Shown here in pieces: positions 51,469 to 61,211 of a stretch of 64,000 nucleotides of DNA. Source of the DNA: Myroides marinus. Its GTDB lineage: Bacteria; Bacteroidota; Bacteroidia; Flavobacteriales; Flavobacteriaceae. The translations under genes were made by a program, and so were the position numbers. The stretch spans positions 1 through 64,000 of the forward strand of contig NZ_FNYS01000010.1 of NCBI RefSeq assembly GCF_900109075.1. The letters are read 5' to 3'. Each line of letters opens with the position of its first letter. The first letter of the stretch is position 1. The notes below the pieces were generated by a model, which worked only from the letters and a program-made list of their open reading frames with translations, searched no databases and had not been told where the DNA came from.

Positions 51469-54400
51469 TTATGCTTCAGCTACTTCTTCAGCTGGTTGCT
51501 CTTGTTGAGGCAAATCTGCTCTTGTTAAGAACGTCATTACTTCAGAGTCAATCTCAAAAATAGTCTTTTTGAACAATTCGAAAGCTTCAAACTTATAGAT
51601 CAATAGAGGGTCTTTTTGTTCGTGTACAGCTAACTGTACAGATTGTTTTAACTCATCCATTTTTCTCAAGTGTTTCTTCCAAGCTTCATCTAAGATTGTC
51701 AATGTAATGTTTTTCTCAAAATCATTAATTAATGACATCCCTTGACTAGCGTAAGCTTCTTCTAAGTTAGTAACAATATTGATTGTTTTAACACCATCTG
51801 TAAAAGGAACTACGATACGCTCAAACTGACCACCGTTATTCTCATAAACATTTTTAATCACCTTAAATGCTTCAGCTGCACTACGCGCACATTTCTCTGT
51901 ATAAGCATTAAATACGATTTCGTATTGTTTATTTGCTAAAGTCACTATATCACCTTTTGCAAACTCTTCCTCGCTTACCACATTATTAGTACCGAAGTTA
52001 CGGATGATATCAAACTCAAAGTTTTTATAGTCACTAGCTAACTTATTAGTCTCGATGATACGCTCACATAAATCAAACATCATATTTGCGATATCCACTT
52101 TAAGACGCTCTCCAAATAACGCGTGTTTTCTACGTTTATAGATTACCTCACGTTGAGCATTCATAACGTCATCATACTCTAATAAACGTTTACGAATACC
52201 ATAGTTGTTCTCTTCAACTTTCTTCTGAGCTCTTTCGATAGATTTAGTCATCATAGAGTGTTGGATAACTTCTCCATCTTCTAATCCCATTCTATCCATC
52301 AACTTAGCTACACGATCAGATCCAAATAAACGCATTAAGTTATCCTCTAAAGACACATAGAACTGTGAACTTCCTGGATCTCCTTGACGTCCTGCACGAC
52401 CTCTTAACTGACGGTCAACACGACGTGAATCATGGCGCTCTGTACCGATAATAGCTAAACCACCTAAGTCTTTAACCTCTTGTGATAATTTAATATCCGT
52501 ACCACGACCAGCCATATTCGTAGCGATAGTTACAATACCTGATTGACCTGCCTCTTCTACGATTTGTGCCTCTTGTTTGTGTAACTTAGCATTCAACACA
52601 TTGTGTCTAATACCACGCATTTTTAAAGATCTACTCAGTAATTCAGAAATCTCAACTGAAGTAGTACCAATCAATACTGGACGACCAGCATTTGACAATT
52701 CTACTACATCTTCGATTACCGCTTTAAATTTCTCACGAACTGAACGATAAATCTTATCTTCTCTATCATGACGAGCTATTCCTCTATTCGTAGGAATCTC
52801 TACTACGTCTAATTTATAAATTTGTAAGAACTCACCAGCCTCTGTAATAGCAGTACCAGTCATACCTCCTAGTTTATTATACATACGGAAGTAGTTCTGT
52901 AATGTAATTGTAGCAAACGTTTGAGTAGCTGCTTCAATTTTTACATTTTCTTTTGCCTCGATAGCTTGGTGTAATCCGTCAGAGTAACGACGACCATCCA
53001 TGATACGTCCTGTTTGCTCATCCACGATCATAATCTTGTTATCCATAACTACATACTCTGTATCTTTTTCAAACAAAGTATAAGCTTTTAATAACTGACT
53101 TAATGTATGAATACGCTCACTCTTAACTCCGAAGTCTTGGAACAATAATTCTTTTGCCTCAGCCTCTTCATCTTTAGATAAGTTTTGTGCTTCAATCTTA
53201 GCAATCTCTACACCGATATCTGGAAGTACGAAGAAGTTTTGGTCTGTATCTTTTGATAGATATTGAATACCTAAGTCAGTTAATTGTACTTGATTATTTT
53301 TCTCTTCGATTACGAAGTATAAAGCCTCATCTACTTTATGCATTTCTCTATTGTTGTCTTGCATATAGTAGTTCTCAGTTTTTTGAAGTAATTGTTTTAC
53401 TCCTTCTTCACTTAAGAACTTAATTAAAGCTTTATTCTTAGGTAAACTTCTGTATGCTCTAAACAATAAGAATCCACCTTCTTTAGTATTTCCTTCACGA
53501 ATTAATTTTTTAGCATCAGCTAAGAAACCATTCGCTAGCTTTCTTTGCATTTCTACTAATCCAGCTACTTCAGGTTTTAATTCATTAAACTCATGACGAT
53601 CTCCTTGAGGTACAGGACCAGAAATAATCAATGGCGTTCTAGCATCATCGATCAATACTGAATCCACCTCATCCACGATTGCGAAGTTGTGTTTTCTTTG
53701 TACTAATTCTTCTGGGCTGTGAGCCATATTATCACGTAAGTAGTCAAAACCAAATTCGTTATTTGTACCATACGTAATATCTGCTGCATATGCAGCTCTT
53801 CTTCCTGCAGAGTTAGGTTGGTGATTATCGATACAATCAACAGTCATACCGTGGAACTCAAACAATGGAGCTTTCCATTGACTATCACGTTTTGCTAAGT
53901 AGTCATTCACTGTTACTAAGTGAACTCCATTACCTGTCAATGCGTTTAAGTACAATGGTGAAGTTGCTACTAACGTTTTACCTTCCCCTGTGTGCATCTC
54001 AGCAATTTTACCTTGGTGCAACACGATACCACCGATTAACTGTACATCATAGTGAATCATATCCCAAGTAACCTGTTTACCTGCAGCTGACCATGTATTA
54101 GCCCAATGAGCTTGATCACCTACGATAGTAACGTAAGGTTTAGACTCAGCGAAGATTCTATCTTGTTCTGTAGCCGTAACTACAACAGTTTCGTTCTCTT
54201 TAAATCGACGAGCAGTCTCTTTTACTACAGCGAATGCCTCTGGTAAAATATCCATTAAGCATTTCTCTGAATTAGTATAAGCCTCTTTCTCTAAGCTGTC
54301 AATGCTAGCATAGATAGACTCTCTTTTATCGATATCTTGAGTTTTTTCAATCTCTTCTTTGTACGAAGCAATCTTAGCATCTTGATCTGCTCTTGATTGT

Positions 54401-54570
54401 TGTATTTTTTCTTTAAAGAAGATTGTCTTTGCTCTTAATTCATCATTTGAAAGGCTACCTAAAGCACCTTCATATGTTTTTATTTTCTCAATTAAAGGCT
54501 TAATTGCTTTGATATCTCTCTCTGATTTATCTCCGACAAAAACCTTTAATATACTGTTTATGATACTCAT
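51469..54570 (-). CDS. secA: Preprotein translocase ATPase SecA
   Basis: 1033 aa, longer than the 901 aa of E. coli because of an insert in the first nucleotide domain (about residues 330-440), as usual in Bacteroidota. Walker A is TGEGKT (194-199); [20 protein letters not shown] is the Walker B region. Also seen are [26 protein letters not shown] and [20 protein letters not shown]. The C-terminal tail ([13 protein letters not shown]) lacks the zinc-binding CxCxxxxxxxxCH motif. It drives export through SecYEG at the membrane. Ends at its own terminator. Confidence 0.97.
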   Translation of the reverse strand: MSIINSILKVFVGDKSERDIKAIKPLIEKIKTYEGALGSLSNDELRAKTIFFKEKIQQSRADQDAKIASYKEEIEKTQDIDKRESIYASIDSLEKEAYTNSEKCLMDILPEAFAVVKETARRFKENETVVVTATEQDRIFAESKPYVTIVGDQAHWANTWSAAGKQVTWDMIHYDVQLIGGIVLHQGKIAEMHTGEGKTLVATSPLYLNALTGNGVHLVTVNDYLAKRDSQWKAPLFEFHGMTVDCIDNHQPNSAGRRAAYAADITYGTNNEFGFDYLRDNMAHSPEELVQRKHNFAIVDEVDSVLIDDARTPLIISGPVPQGDRHEFNELKPEVAGLVEMQRKLANGFLADAKKLIREGNTKEGGFLLFRAYRSLPKNKALIKFLSEEGVKQLLQKTENYYMQDNNREMHKVDEALYFVIEEKNNQVQLTDLGIQYLSKDTDQNFFVLPDIGVEIAKIEAQNLSKDEEAEAKELLFQDFGVKSERIHTLSQLLKAYTLFEKDTEYVVMDNKIMIVDEQTGRIMDGRRYSDGLHQAIEAKENVKIEAATQTFATITLQNYFRMYNKLGGMTGTAITEAGEFLQIYKLDVVEIPTNRGIARHDREDKIYRSVREKFKAVIEDVVELSNAGRPVLIGTTSVEISELLSRSLKMRGIRHNVLNAKLHKQEAQIVEEAGQSGIVTIATNMAGRGTDIKLSQEVKDLGGLAIIGTERHDSRRVDRQLRGRAGRQGDPGSSQFYVSLEDNLMRLFGSDRVAKLMDRMGLEDGEVIQHSMMTKSIERAQKKVEENNYGIRKRLLEYDDVMNAQREVIYKRRKHALFGERLKVDIANMMFDLCERIIETNKLASDYKNFEFDIIRNFGTNNVVSEEEFAKGDIVTLANKQYEIVFNAYTEKCARSAAEAFKVIKNVYENNGGQFERIVVPFTDGVKTINIVTNLEEAYASQGMSLINDFEKNITLTILDEAWKKHLRKMDELKQSVQLAVHEQKDPLLIYKFEAFELFKKTIFEIDSEVMTFLTRADLPQQEQPAEEVAEA

Positions 54571-54622
54571 AAATTTATGTGGTTTATTTTTTTATTACTG
54601 TCAAATCGTAAAGCTAAATAAA

Positions 54623-54648
54623 AAAAAAGCCTGTTTAGAGGCTTTTTT
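54623..54648 (-). terminator. Terminator of the DUF2795 gene
   Basis: A 10-bp stem (54623-54632 with 54639-54648), 6-base loop, A-run and T-run on the two sides. Confidence 0.8.
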
Positions 54649-54657
54649 ATTTATATC

Positions 54658-54879
54658 TTAATACTCATCCTCGTTCCAAAGGTAATCTTCGTCAGTAGGA
54701 TAGTCTGGCCAAATCTCTTCCATTGATTCATAGATCTCCCCTTCGTCTTCGATAGACTGTAGGTTTTCTACTACCTCTAGAGGAGCACCTGTTCTAATTG
54801 CATAATCAATAAGTTCATCCTTCGTCGCAGGCCATGGAGCATCACTTAGATAAGATGCTAATTCTAATGTCCAATACAT
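54658..54879 (-). CDS. DUF2795-family small acidic protein
   Basis: 73 aa. MYWTLELASYLSDAPWPATKDELIDYAIRTGAPLEVVENLQSIEDEGEIYESMEEIWPDYPTDEDYLWNEDEY shows the DUF2795 helix layout and a strongly acidic tail with NEDEY. Cytosolic, function unknown. It lies upstream of secA on the same strand with a terminator between. Conserved in Bacteroidota next to secA. Confidence 0.88.
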   Translation of the reverse strand: MYWTLELASYLSDAPWPATKDELIDYAIRTGAPLEVVENLQSIEDEGEIYESMEEIWPDYPTDEDYLWNEDEY

Positions 54880-55012
54880 CTCTAATCGTTTTAAATTTTT
54901 AATGCAAAAATAATTTTTATTATGAAATTATCAAGCTTTTTTTTATTTATTTCAGCTGTTTTCAAGAACGTAGCTCTCCAAAATCTATAGATTTTAAGAA
55001 AAATAACATTTT

Positions 55013-55588
55013 TTACTCGTCTTTTCTTGGAATCCACTTCACTTCTTCAGCGTTCAAATCAAAAGTCAACTTTCGTGCCAACACAAATAAGTAGTCAGAA
55101 AGTCGGTTTAAATACTTCAAAACTGACTCATCTACTGCTTCTGTTTCATTTAAGCTTACTGACAGACGCTCTGCTCTACGACATACACATCTCGCTATAT
55201 GACAATATGACACAGTAGTATGCCCTCCAGGTAAAACGAAGTGTGTCATCTGAGGCAGAGACTCTTCCATTCTATCTATTTCATTTTCTAGCAGCTCAAT
55301 ATCAGCTACGCTAATCTTCGGAATGTTCAATCTCTCTTTCCCATTCTTTAAAATAGCCTTCTCTGGATCGGTTGCTAATATAGCCCCAACTGTAAATAAT
55401 CTATCTTGAATCTCTATCAGTACATTCTTATACAACTGATTCATCTCCTGATCGCGAATTAAACCAATATAAGAGTTTAATTCATCTACAGTTCCATAAC
55501 TTTCTATTCTAATATGATGTTTAGGAACACGTGTTCCTCCAAATAATGCGGTAGTTCCCTTATCTCCTGTTTTAGTATATACTTTCAT
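55013..55588 (-). CDS. Cob(I)alamin adenosyltransferase, PduO type
   Basis: 191 aa. It adenosylates corrinoid with ATP to make coenzyme B12. The signature is KVYTKTGDKGTTALFGGTRVPKHHIRIESYGTVDELNSYIGLIRD at the N-terminus, with ILATDPEK, LPGGHTTVSYCHIARCVCRRAERLSVSL and YLNRLSDYLFVLARK. It is cytosolic and trimeric in the family. It is transcribed toward the DUF2795 gene with a 133-base gap. The B12-binding radical-SAM-like protein at 22096 may be one cofactor user, although such enzymes usually take methylcobalamin. Confidence 0.92.
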   Translation of the reverse strand: MKVYTKTGDKGTTALFGGTRVPKHHIRIESYGTVDELNSYIGLIRDQEMNQLYKNVLIEIQDRLFTVGAILATDPEKAILKNGKERLNIPKISVADIELLENEIDRMEESLPQMTHFVLPGGHTTVSYCHIARCVCRRAERLSVSLNETEAVDESVLKYLNRLSDYLFVLARKLTFDLNAEEVKWIPRKDE

Positions 55589-55654
55589 AAAGTGTAGTCA
55601 TTAGTTATAACAAGACCACAAAATACAACAAAATACCAAGCAAAAACAGTTGGG

Positions 55655-56344
55655 CTATTTAATTCTTATATCGCTTTCGATCACACCATCTCTCAACCTA
55701 ATGATACGATGAGCATGTTCTGCAATATCTTCTTCGTGAGTTACTAGAATAACAGTATTTCCATTAGCATGTATTTCATCAAACAAATGCATAATCTCAA
55801 TCGAAGTTTTAGTATCTAAGTTACCCGTAGGTTCATCTGCTAAAATAATAGCAGGTCTATTCACTAATGCTCTAGCTACAGCAACACGCTGGCGTTGTCC
55901 ACCAGAGAGCTGATTAGGGTGGTGATCCATACGATCACTTAACCCCACTTGGTCTAGTACTTCTTTAGCACGTTCATCTCTTTCTGATTTAGAATTTCCA
56001 GCATAAACCATAGGCAATGCTACATTGTCTAAAGCAGTAGTACGAGGAAGTAAATTAAAGGTTTGAAATACAAATCCGATACTCTTATTTCTAATTTCTG
56101 CCAATTGATCGTCCTTTAATGCACTCACATCCTTTCCATCTAAGAAATAAGCACCCGAAGTAGGTGTATCTAAGCAGCCTAGAATATTCATTAGAGTAGA
56201 CTTACCACTACCAGATGGCCCCATCAGTGCCACATAGTCTCCTTTTTCTATTTCTAAATTAACTCCTTTCAGCACGTGTACTGTCTCAGATCCCAATTTA
56301 AAATCGCGTTTTATTTCTCTAACTTCTATAATATTCTCAGCCAT
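55655..56344 (-). CDS. ABC transporter ATP-binding protein, LolD/MacB type
   Basis: 229 aa from the ATG at 56344; an upstream GTG at 56371 is less likely. Walker [10 protein letters not shown] (42-50), Q-loop [17 protein letters not shown], signature [15 protein letters not shown], Walker [14 protein letters not shown] and the switch histidine in [10 protein letters not shown]. This subgroup powers lipoprotein release or macrolide-type export complexes with a separate FtsX-like permease. No permease gene is adjacent, so it is an orphan here. Confidence 0.9.
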   Translation of the reverse strand: MAENIIEVREIKRDFKLGSETVHVLKGVNLEIEKGDYVALMGPSGSGKSTLMNILGCLDTPTSGAYFLDGKDVSALKDDQLAEIRNKSIGFVFQTFNLLPRTTALDNVALPMVYAGNSKSERDERAKEVLDQVGLSDRMDHHPNQLSGGQRQRVAVARALVNRPAIILADEPTGNLDTKTSIEIMHLFDEIHANGNTVILVTHEEDIAEHAHRIIRLRDGVIESDIRIK

Positions 56345-56497
56345 AACTAGACAGTTTATTAAAAAATACACATTGACCTAAACCAATTTTCCACAATTGC
56401 CAATACTTAAATTAGTTGGCCTCCTATACAATCTTGTTTTAAGTCAAAGACTTTTCTAAGGTAAGTAAAAATATCAGAAATAAACCACTCTAACAGA

Positions 56498-57007
56498 TTA
56501 ATGAAATAACATAGAAGACATTCTAAGTACAAAATGTTGTTTTAACTGCTCTGTTCTCACAAAAGCGACTCCGAAATAATAAAAGTCAATAGTAGCTGTA
56601 AAGCGATCATCATTGACAATCTCTTGCCAATAAGCTTCCACAGAAGCTACCTCCACTCTCCTATCTATAACTAGAATACTATCATTATGCATAGCAGCAT
56701 ACACTTTAGTCAAATCTGGCAGACTTTCTCCTTTTCCAACACCAATCATATCACATTGACCAGATATTGTCTTAAAATCAATTGTATTAGACAGAGAAGA
56801 AGTATAATCACCATATACACCCACAGTTTTTGGAGCGTAGTAAGCCTCGATACGAGAAACAAAGGCATTCTTAACAGACATTCCTTTCCATCTACTATCT
56901 TTAGGATAGAGCCCTTTCATCAATAAATTAAAGATAAATGGAGAATGCACCCCATGCTCATTACTCGATCTCCACCAAAACTTAAAATAGCTCTCTTTCT
57001 TTGTCAT
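56498..57007 (-). CDS. Shortened SAM-methyltransferase-like protein
   Basis: 169 aa. The N-terminus WRSSNEHGVHSPFIFNLLMKGLYP is the typical start of a Flavobacteriia class-I methyltransferase family of about 230-250 aa. The middle that should hold the SAM-binding GxGxG loop is missing or unrecognisable; VGVYGDYTSS is the only candidate. The C-terminal half (SILVIDRRVEVASVEAYWQEIVNDDRFTATIDFYYFGVAFVRTEQLKQHFVLR) still matches. It may be an active remnant or an evolving non-catalytic form. The reading frame is intact, so I keep it as a gene. Confidence 0.6.
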   Translation of the reverse strand: MTKKESYFKFWWRSSNEHGVHSPFIFNLLMKGLYPKDSRWKGMSVKNAFVSRIEAYYAPKTVGVYGDYTSSLSNTIDFKTISGQCDMIGVGKGESLPDLTKVYAAMHNDSILVIDRRVEVASVEAYWQEIVNDDRFTATIDFYYFGVAFVRTEQLKQHFVLRMSSMLFH

Positions 57008-57053
57008 TGCTGAATTATAAATAAGAAGTTTCTAACAAAAATAGGTATAAATA

Positions 57054-57083
57054 AAAAAAGCTTCTCAAATGAGAAGCTTTTTT
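57054..57083. terminator. Terminator downstream of the tRNA genes
   Basis: A perfect 14-bp stem (57054-57067 with 57070-57083) with a 2-base loop and T-run on the minus strand, directly after the first tRNA's 3' end. Confidence 0.85.
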
Positions 57084-57084
57084 G

Positions 57085-57158
57085 TGACCGAGACAGGATT
57101 CAAACCTGTAACCTTCTGAGCCGTAATCAGATGCGCTATTCAGTTGCGCCACTCGGCC
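57085..57158 (-). tRNA. tRNA-Arg(ACG), downstream copy
   Basis: A 74-base cloverleaf. Acceptor GGCCGAG pairs with CTCGGTC (one G-U), D-arm GCGC/GCGC, anticodon arm TCTGA/TCAGA with loop TTACGGC (anticodon ACG, wobble A becoming inosine), T-arm ACAGG/CCTGT with loop TTTGAAT. CCA is not encoded. It is preceded on the same strand by a near-identical copy. Confidence 0.93.
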
Positions 57159-57204
57159 TTGTACCTTATTTATTTTGTCAAAACTTTAATTTCTTAAAGT
57201 TTAG

Positions 57205-57278
57205 TGACCACGGCAGGATTCAAACCTGCAACCTTCTGAGCCGTAATCAGATGCGCTATTCAGTTGCGCCACGTGGCC
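57205..57278 (-). tRNA. tRNA-Arg(ACG), upstream copy
   Basis: A 74-base cloverleaf almost identical to the copy at 57085. Differences lie in the acceptor (GGCCACG with CGTGGTC) and T-arm (GCAGG/CCTGC) and are compensated on the other side of each stem, so both genes are likely functional. Anticodon ACG. CCA not encoded. The two are 46 bases apart. Confidence 0.93.
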
Positions 57279-57486
57279 TATTGCGTTATTGCGAGTGCAA
57301 ATATAGGACGTTATTCCGTAAATACAAACTCTAGAAAGGAAAAATATAATTATTTTTTTTTACCTGTTTTTTAAAACACTTATTACTAAATATTTAAACA
57401 GTAAAGATTTTTAAATTTTAACATTCCTTTTTTTCGCTTTTATTCGTATCCATTGAATTCATTAGTATATCACAGAGTCTTTACTT

Positions 57487-57816
57487 CTAAAATTTCCCTG
57501 TAGGTGGAAAGAAATACAAGTATAAAACAGCTGTAATTATAAAAATCATCAAAATAAAATAGAACGAATTACCAGTAAAGAGACCAAAAACTAGAAAAAG
57601 TATAGTAGCTACTGCTCCTGCAAAAAGAAAATTAAAACTCTGCTTATCTATAAAATCATCATCCCACTCCTCCTCTTCTTCTTGCAATGCCTTTTCTTTC
57701 TCCCTTTTATATTGCAAATATTCCTCCTTAGTATCAAAACTCTTGATGCTAAAAAACTTTCTTGCTATCATAAAAACAACAAAAGCAACTACAATAAAAA
57801 TCGTTACTTCATACAT
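57487..57816 (-). CDS. Small membrane protein, unknown
   Basis: 109 aa. One N-terminal hydrophobic segment (residues 2-20, YEVTIFIVVAFVVFMIARKF), a charged coiled stretch (EEYLQYKREKEKALQEEEEEWDDDFIDK) and two C-terminal segments (about 63-80 and 85-105). No family recognised. The ATG is at 57816. Conserved near tRNA genes is not claimed; function unknown. Confidence 0.6.
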   Translation of the reverse strand: MYEVTIFIVVAFVVFMIARKFFSIKSFDTKEEYLQYKREKEKALQEEEEEWDDDFIDKQSFNFLFAGAVATILFLVFGLFTGNSFYFILMIFIITAVLYLYFFPPTGKF

Positions 57817-58021
57817 ACCCCATTATTTTTTAACTTCTAACAATCTCTATTCTTACCCTTTACCCATTCATAAAGAGTACTCAAAGAAACAACTTTTGTT
57901 TTATTTGCAAAACTCTTACACTACTTTTTTATATTTTACTACTACAGCCAATTCGTTAAAAACTACTAGATACACCCTATAACTAATACTTAATCAAGCC
58001 ATACAGAGTGTCATCAAAAAA

Positions 58022-58056
58022 AAAGAGAACATTCATACATAATGAATGTCCTCTTT
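58022..58056 (-). terminator. Terminator of rho
   Basis: Arms 58022-58036 and 58042-58056 pair with one mismatch around a 5-base loop; the minus strand reads into a T-run. Confidence 0.75.
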
Positions 58057-58078
58057 CTCAATATACATACAGGTTATT

Positions 58079-59998
58079 TTACTTGCTTAATGTTTTTAAT
58101 ACCTCATCGTTATTTGCAGTATTTTTCACATTTCCGATTATAGATGTCATTGCCTCTACAGAGTTCATATCATCTATATACTGTCTTACCATTAATGCGC
58201 GTTTAAGTTCCCACTCATTTAATAGTAAATCATCTCTACGAGTACTAGAAGAAGTAATATCGATAGCAGGGAAGATACGTTTATTAGCCAATTTACGATC
58301 TAACTGTAACTCCATATTACCCGTTCCTTTAAACTCTTCGAAGATTACCTCATCCATCTTAGATCCAGTATCTACTAACGCAGTAGCGATAATACTTAAT
58401 GAACCTCCATTCTCTATATTACGTGCAGCTCCGAAGAAGCGCTTTGGTTTTTGTAGAGCATTAGCATCTACCCCTCCACTTAACACCTTACCAGAAGCTG
58501 GCTGTACCGTATTATATGCTCTAGCTAGACGAGTAATAGAGTCTAATAAGATCACTACATCATGACCACACTCTACTAATCTCTTCGCTTTCTCTAAAAC
58601 GATATTAGCCACTTTTACGTGTCTTTCTGCTGGCTCATCGAATGTAGATGCGATAACCTCAGCATTTACACTTCGTTGCATATCTGTAACCTCCTCTGGA
58701 CGCTCATCGATAAGTAATACGATTAAGTAAGCCTCAGGATGATTAGCAGCAATAGCATTAGCCACATCTTTTAATAACATCGTCTTACCAGTCTTAGGTT
58801 GTGCTACGATCATACCACGTTGACCTTTACCGATAGGAGCGAACATATCCATTAAACGCGTAGAGATAGTACTACTCTTAGCGTCTAAGTTAAACTTCTC
58901 ATTAGGGAATAGCGGAGTTAAGTGCTCGAAAGACACTCTATCTCTCACCGCTTGTGGATCATGTCCATTGATCTTTAATACTTTCACTAAAGGGAAGAAC
59001 TTCTCTCCTTCTTTAGGAGGACGCACCACACCTTTTACAGTATCTCCAGTTTTAAGACCAAATAATCTAATCTGTGATTGAGATAAATAAATATCATCAG
59101 GAGAAGATAAATAGTTATAATCCGCAGAACGCAAGAATCCATATCCATCAGGCATCATCTCTAATACCCCTTCACTCTCTATAATACCATCAAATTCATA
59201 ATCAGGTTCTCTGAAGTTATTTTTTTTGTTGTTATTATTCTTGTTCTGTTGATTGTTATTTTGCTGATTATTATTCTTTCTAGCTTCCCCTTCATTAGGT
59301 GTGGCATTAGTATTATCAGCTATAGGAGCTTCTTCTTTAGTTACATCACTTTCTAGTACAGGTATACTAGTTTCAGTCGAAGCATTTGTATTCTTTTGTT
59401 GAGATTGTTGTTGACGAGATTTAAAATCGCGCTTTTGACCATCGCGACGATTATTATTATCACCTTGTTGTTTCTTTTTGAAATCTCTTCGGTTCTCGTT
59501 ATTATTATTTGTTCTAGACTCAGTCTGCTCACCTACATTTTCTTTCTTCTGTGCTTGATTCTGTCCAGTTTCTTTATTTTGTTCTACCGCTTTAGGTTGA
59601 GGCTTTTCTGATAAAATGCGAGAAACTTGTTCTACTTTGCTCTCTACCTTACCTTCTTCTTCCCCAGCTTTATTAACTCTAGGTCTTTTAGATTTCTCTA
59701 CTAAAGCAGCTGTTTTCTCTTGTGCTGTTCTTTCTGTTTTTACATCATTCTTAGCAGGTTCTACAGCAGCTTTCTTAGCCACTGTCGGAGCTTTCTTTTC
59801 CTCTACTGGAGCTTTCTCTACAGCTTTAGCTTTTACAGGCGCCTTTTTTCCTTCTGCATTAGTCGATTTTTGATGTTCTAATATCTGCCCTATAAGTTCG
59901 TCCTTTTTCAAAGAAGCCACCTTAGCAATTTTTGCTTTCTTAGCAATCTCCTGAAGGTCAGAAACCTTCATTTTTTTTAGTTCGGAAATTTCAAACAT
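58079..59998 (-). CDS. rho: Transcription termination factor Rho with long disordered insert
   Basis: 639 aa versus about 420 in E. coli. The Rho_N helical domain (residues 1-43; [21 protein letters not shown]) is followed by a long low-complexity part (about 45-265): first Ala/Lys/Glu-rich, then Asn/Gln/Arg-rich ([45 protein letters not shown]). Then come the RNA-binding domain (about 268-345) and the ATPase core, Walker A AQPKTGKT (399-406) and the Q/R-loops. Rho ends transcripts as a hexamer. It faces DUF4293 divergently, a common order in the phylum. Confidence 0.96.
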   Translation of the reverse strand: MFEISELKKMKVSDLQEIAKKAKIAKVASLKKDELIGQILEHQKSTNAEGKKAPVKAKAVEKAPVEEKKAPTVAKKAAVEPAKNDVKTERTAQEKTAALVEKSKRPRVNKAGEEEGKVESKVEQVSRILSEKPQPKAVEQNKETGQNQAQKKENVGEQTESRTNNNNENRRDFKKKQQGDNNNRRDGQKRDFKSRQQQSQQKNTNASTETSIPVLESDVTKEEAPIADNTNATPNEGEARKNNNQQNNNQQNKNNNNKKNNFREPDYEFDGIIESEGVLEMMPDGYGFLRSADYNYLSSPDDIYLSQSQIRLFGLKTGDTVKGVVRPPKEGEKFFPLVKVLKINGHDPQAVRDRVSFEHLTPLFPNEKFNLDAKSSTISTRLMDMFAPIGKGQRGMIVAQPKTGKTMLLKDVANAIAANHPEAYLIVLLIDERPEEVTDMQRSVNAEVIASTFDEPAERHVKVANIVLEKAKRLVECGHDVVILLDSITRLARAYNTVQPASGKVLSGGVDANALQKPKRFFGAARNIENGGSLSIIATALVDTGSKMDEVIFEEFKGTGNMELQLDRKLANKRIFPAIDITSSSTRRDDLLLNEWELKRALMVRQYIDDMNSVEAMTSIIGNVKNTANNDEVLKTLSK

Positions 59999-60157
59999 AT
60001 AAATGTTTATAGATTATAAAAATATTGAGTTGTGTAATTTTAAATAAGAATGGAAATTTAAAATAGAATTGCCGTATTATGAAGAACTTACGACAGTACT
60101 GATGCAATATTACGAATAAAATTTTATAAACAATAGGTTTTTATAAAAAAGAAACAC

Positions 60158-60165
60158 TATTTTTG
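60158..60165 (+). promoter_or_regulatory. Promoter -7 box of the DUF4293 gene
   Basis: TATTTTTG fits TAnnTTTG and lies 22 bases before the ATG at 60188. Confidence 0.5.
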
Positions 60166-60187
60166 TGCTTCATACTTTTTATTAATT

Positions 60188-60604
60188 ATGATACAAAGAA
60201 TTCAAAGCATATACTTATTGTTAGTTTTTGTACTGATGGGGGCTCTATCTTTATTTATCCCACTTTGGACAAACGGACTAAATGAAAAAGTAATGGTAGG
60301 TAACTCTCCTATCGTTGCTATCTTATTCGGAGCATCAGCTGCTTTAAGTATTGTGAGTTTACTAGCTTATAAGAATAGACAACGTCAGTTCGTAATGAAC
60401 AGACTTAATATGATATTAAACGTTATACTATTAGGATTATTTGTGTTTCGTACACTAACAGTATCTGGAGAAACTGCGGAAGCTATTTCTGAGAAAGGTA
60501 TTGGGATGTTCCTCCCTATTATTTCTATCCTGTTGCTTGTCTTAGCAAACAGAGCCATTAAGAAGGATGAAGATCTCGTAAAATCTGTGGATCGTTTACG
60601 ATAA
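60188..60604 (+). CDS. DUF4293-family membrane protein
   Basis: 138 aa with four hydrophobic segments. The N-terminus MIQRIQSIYLLLVFVLMGALSLFIPLW and the second segment with ALSIVSLLAYKNRQRQFVMNRLNMILNV match DUF4293, an inner-membrane family of Bacteroidota found beside rho. It ends DEDLVKSVDRLR. Function unknown. Confidence 0.9.
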   Translation: MIQRIQSIYLLLVFVLMGALSLFIPLWTNGLNEKVMVGNSPIVAILFGASAALSIVSLLAYKNRQRQFVMNRLNMILNVILLGLFVFRTLTVSGETAEAISEKGIGMFLPIISILLLVLANRAIKKDEDLVKSVDRLR

Positions 60605-60632
60605 ACCTAACATCTTAGTTTATTAGTGCGTT

Positions 60633-60666
60633 AAAAAAGCCGAACCTATATGAGTTCGGCTTTTTT
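60633..60666. terminator. Bidirectional terminator between DUF4293 and phosphodiesterase genes
   Basis: Perfect 13-bp stem (60633-60645 with 60654-60666) with an 8-base loop. It covers the last codons and stop (60646-60648) of the phosphodiesterase gene on the minus strand. Confidence 0.85.
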
Positions 60667-61158
60667 GTTTTTAGGCCATTCTATAACCTCCATATCTTTG
60701 ATATTCCCATTATCTATCGTGAAACGAAGCATCGTTCTCACCTGGTGAAAACCACTAATACCAGCAGCTCCAGGATTTAGATGTAGTGTTCCCATCATCT
60801 GATCATACTGCACCTTTAGTATATGTGAGTGTCCACATATATAGATATTAGGTTTCTCTCTACTAATTCTATCCTTAACCACAGTCCTATACTTACCAGG
60901 ATATCCACCGATATGGATCATATATACCTTCATCCCTTCGCAGTCAAAGATTAATTCTTCAGGAAATTCTAGTCTAGCCTCCGTACCATCTATATTACCA
61001 TACACCCCTCTAAGTGGCTTGATCGCTTTTATAGTATCTGTAACTGTAAGATCTCCTATATCACCAGCATGCCATACCTCATCTGCCTGCCGTACATACT
61101 TAAGAATAGACTCGTCTATACATCCATGTGTATCTGACAATAACAATATTTTTTTCAC
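60646..61158 (-). CDS. YfcE/MJ0936-type metallophosphoesterase
   Basis: 170 aa starting with GTG at 61158 (V-K-K-ILLLSDTHG, the family's usual start); a TTG at 61182 lies in a terminator. Metal ligands are seen in LLSDTHG, WHAGDIGD, GVYGNIDG, MIHIGGY and CGHSHILK. Members are cytosolic phosphodiesterases of unclear substrate. It is 53 bases downstream of the M64 peptidase gene with a hairpin between them. Confidence 0.9.
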   Translation of the reverse strand: MKKILLLSDTHGCIDESILKYVRQADEVWHAGDIGDLTVTDTIKAIKPLRGVYGNIDGTEARLEFPEELIFDCEGMKVYMIHIGGYPGKYRTVVKDRISREKPNIYICGHSHILKVQYDQMMGTLHLNPGAAGISGFHQVRTMLRFTIDNGNIKDMEVIEWPKNKKAELI

Positions 61159-61180
61159 TTGATCACTTTTTATAAAAAAC

Positions 61181-61204
61181 AAAGCCTCCCAAAAGAGAGG
61201 CTTC
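61181..61204 (-). terminator. Terminator after the M64 peptidase gene
   Basis: AAGCCTC (61182-61188) pairs with GAGGCTT (61197-61203); on the minus strand TTTGTTTTTT follows. It lies between the peptidase and phosphodiesterase genes. Confidence 0.65.
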
Positions 61205-61211
61205 TATTCTT

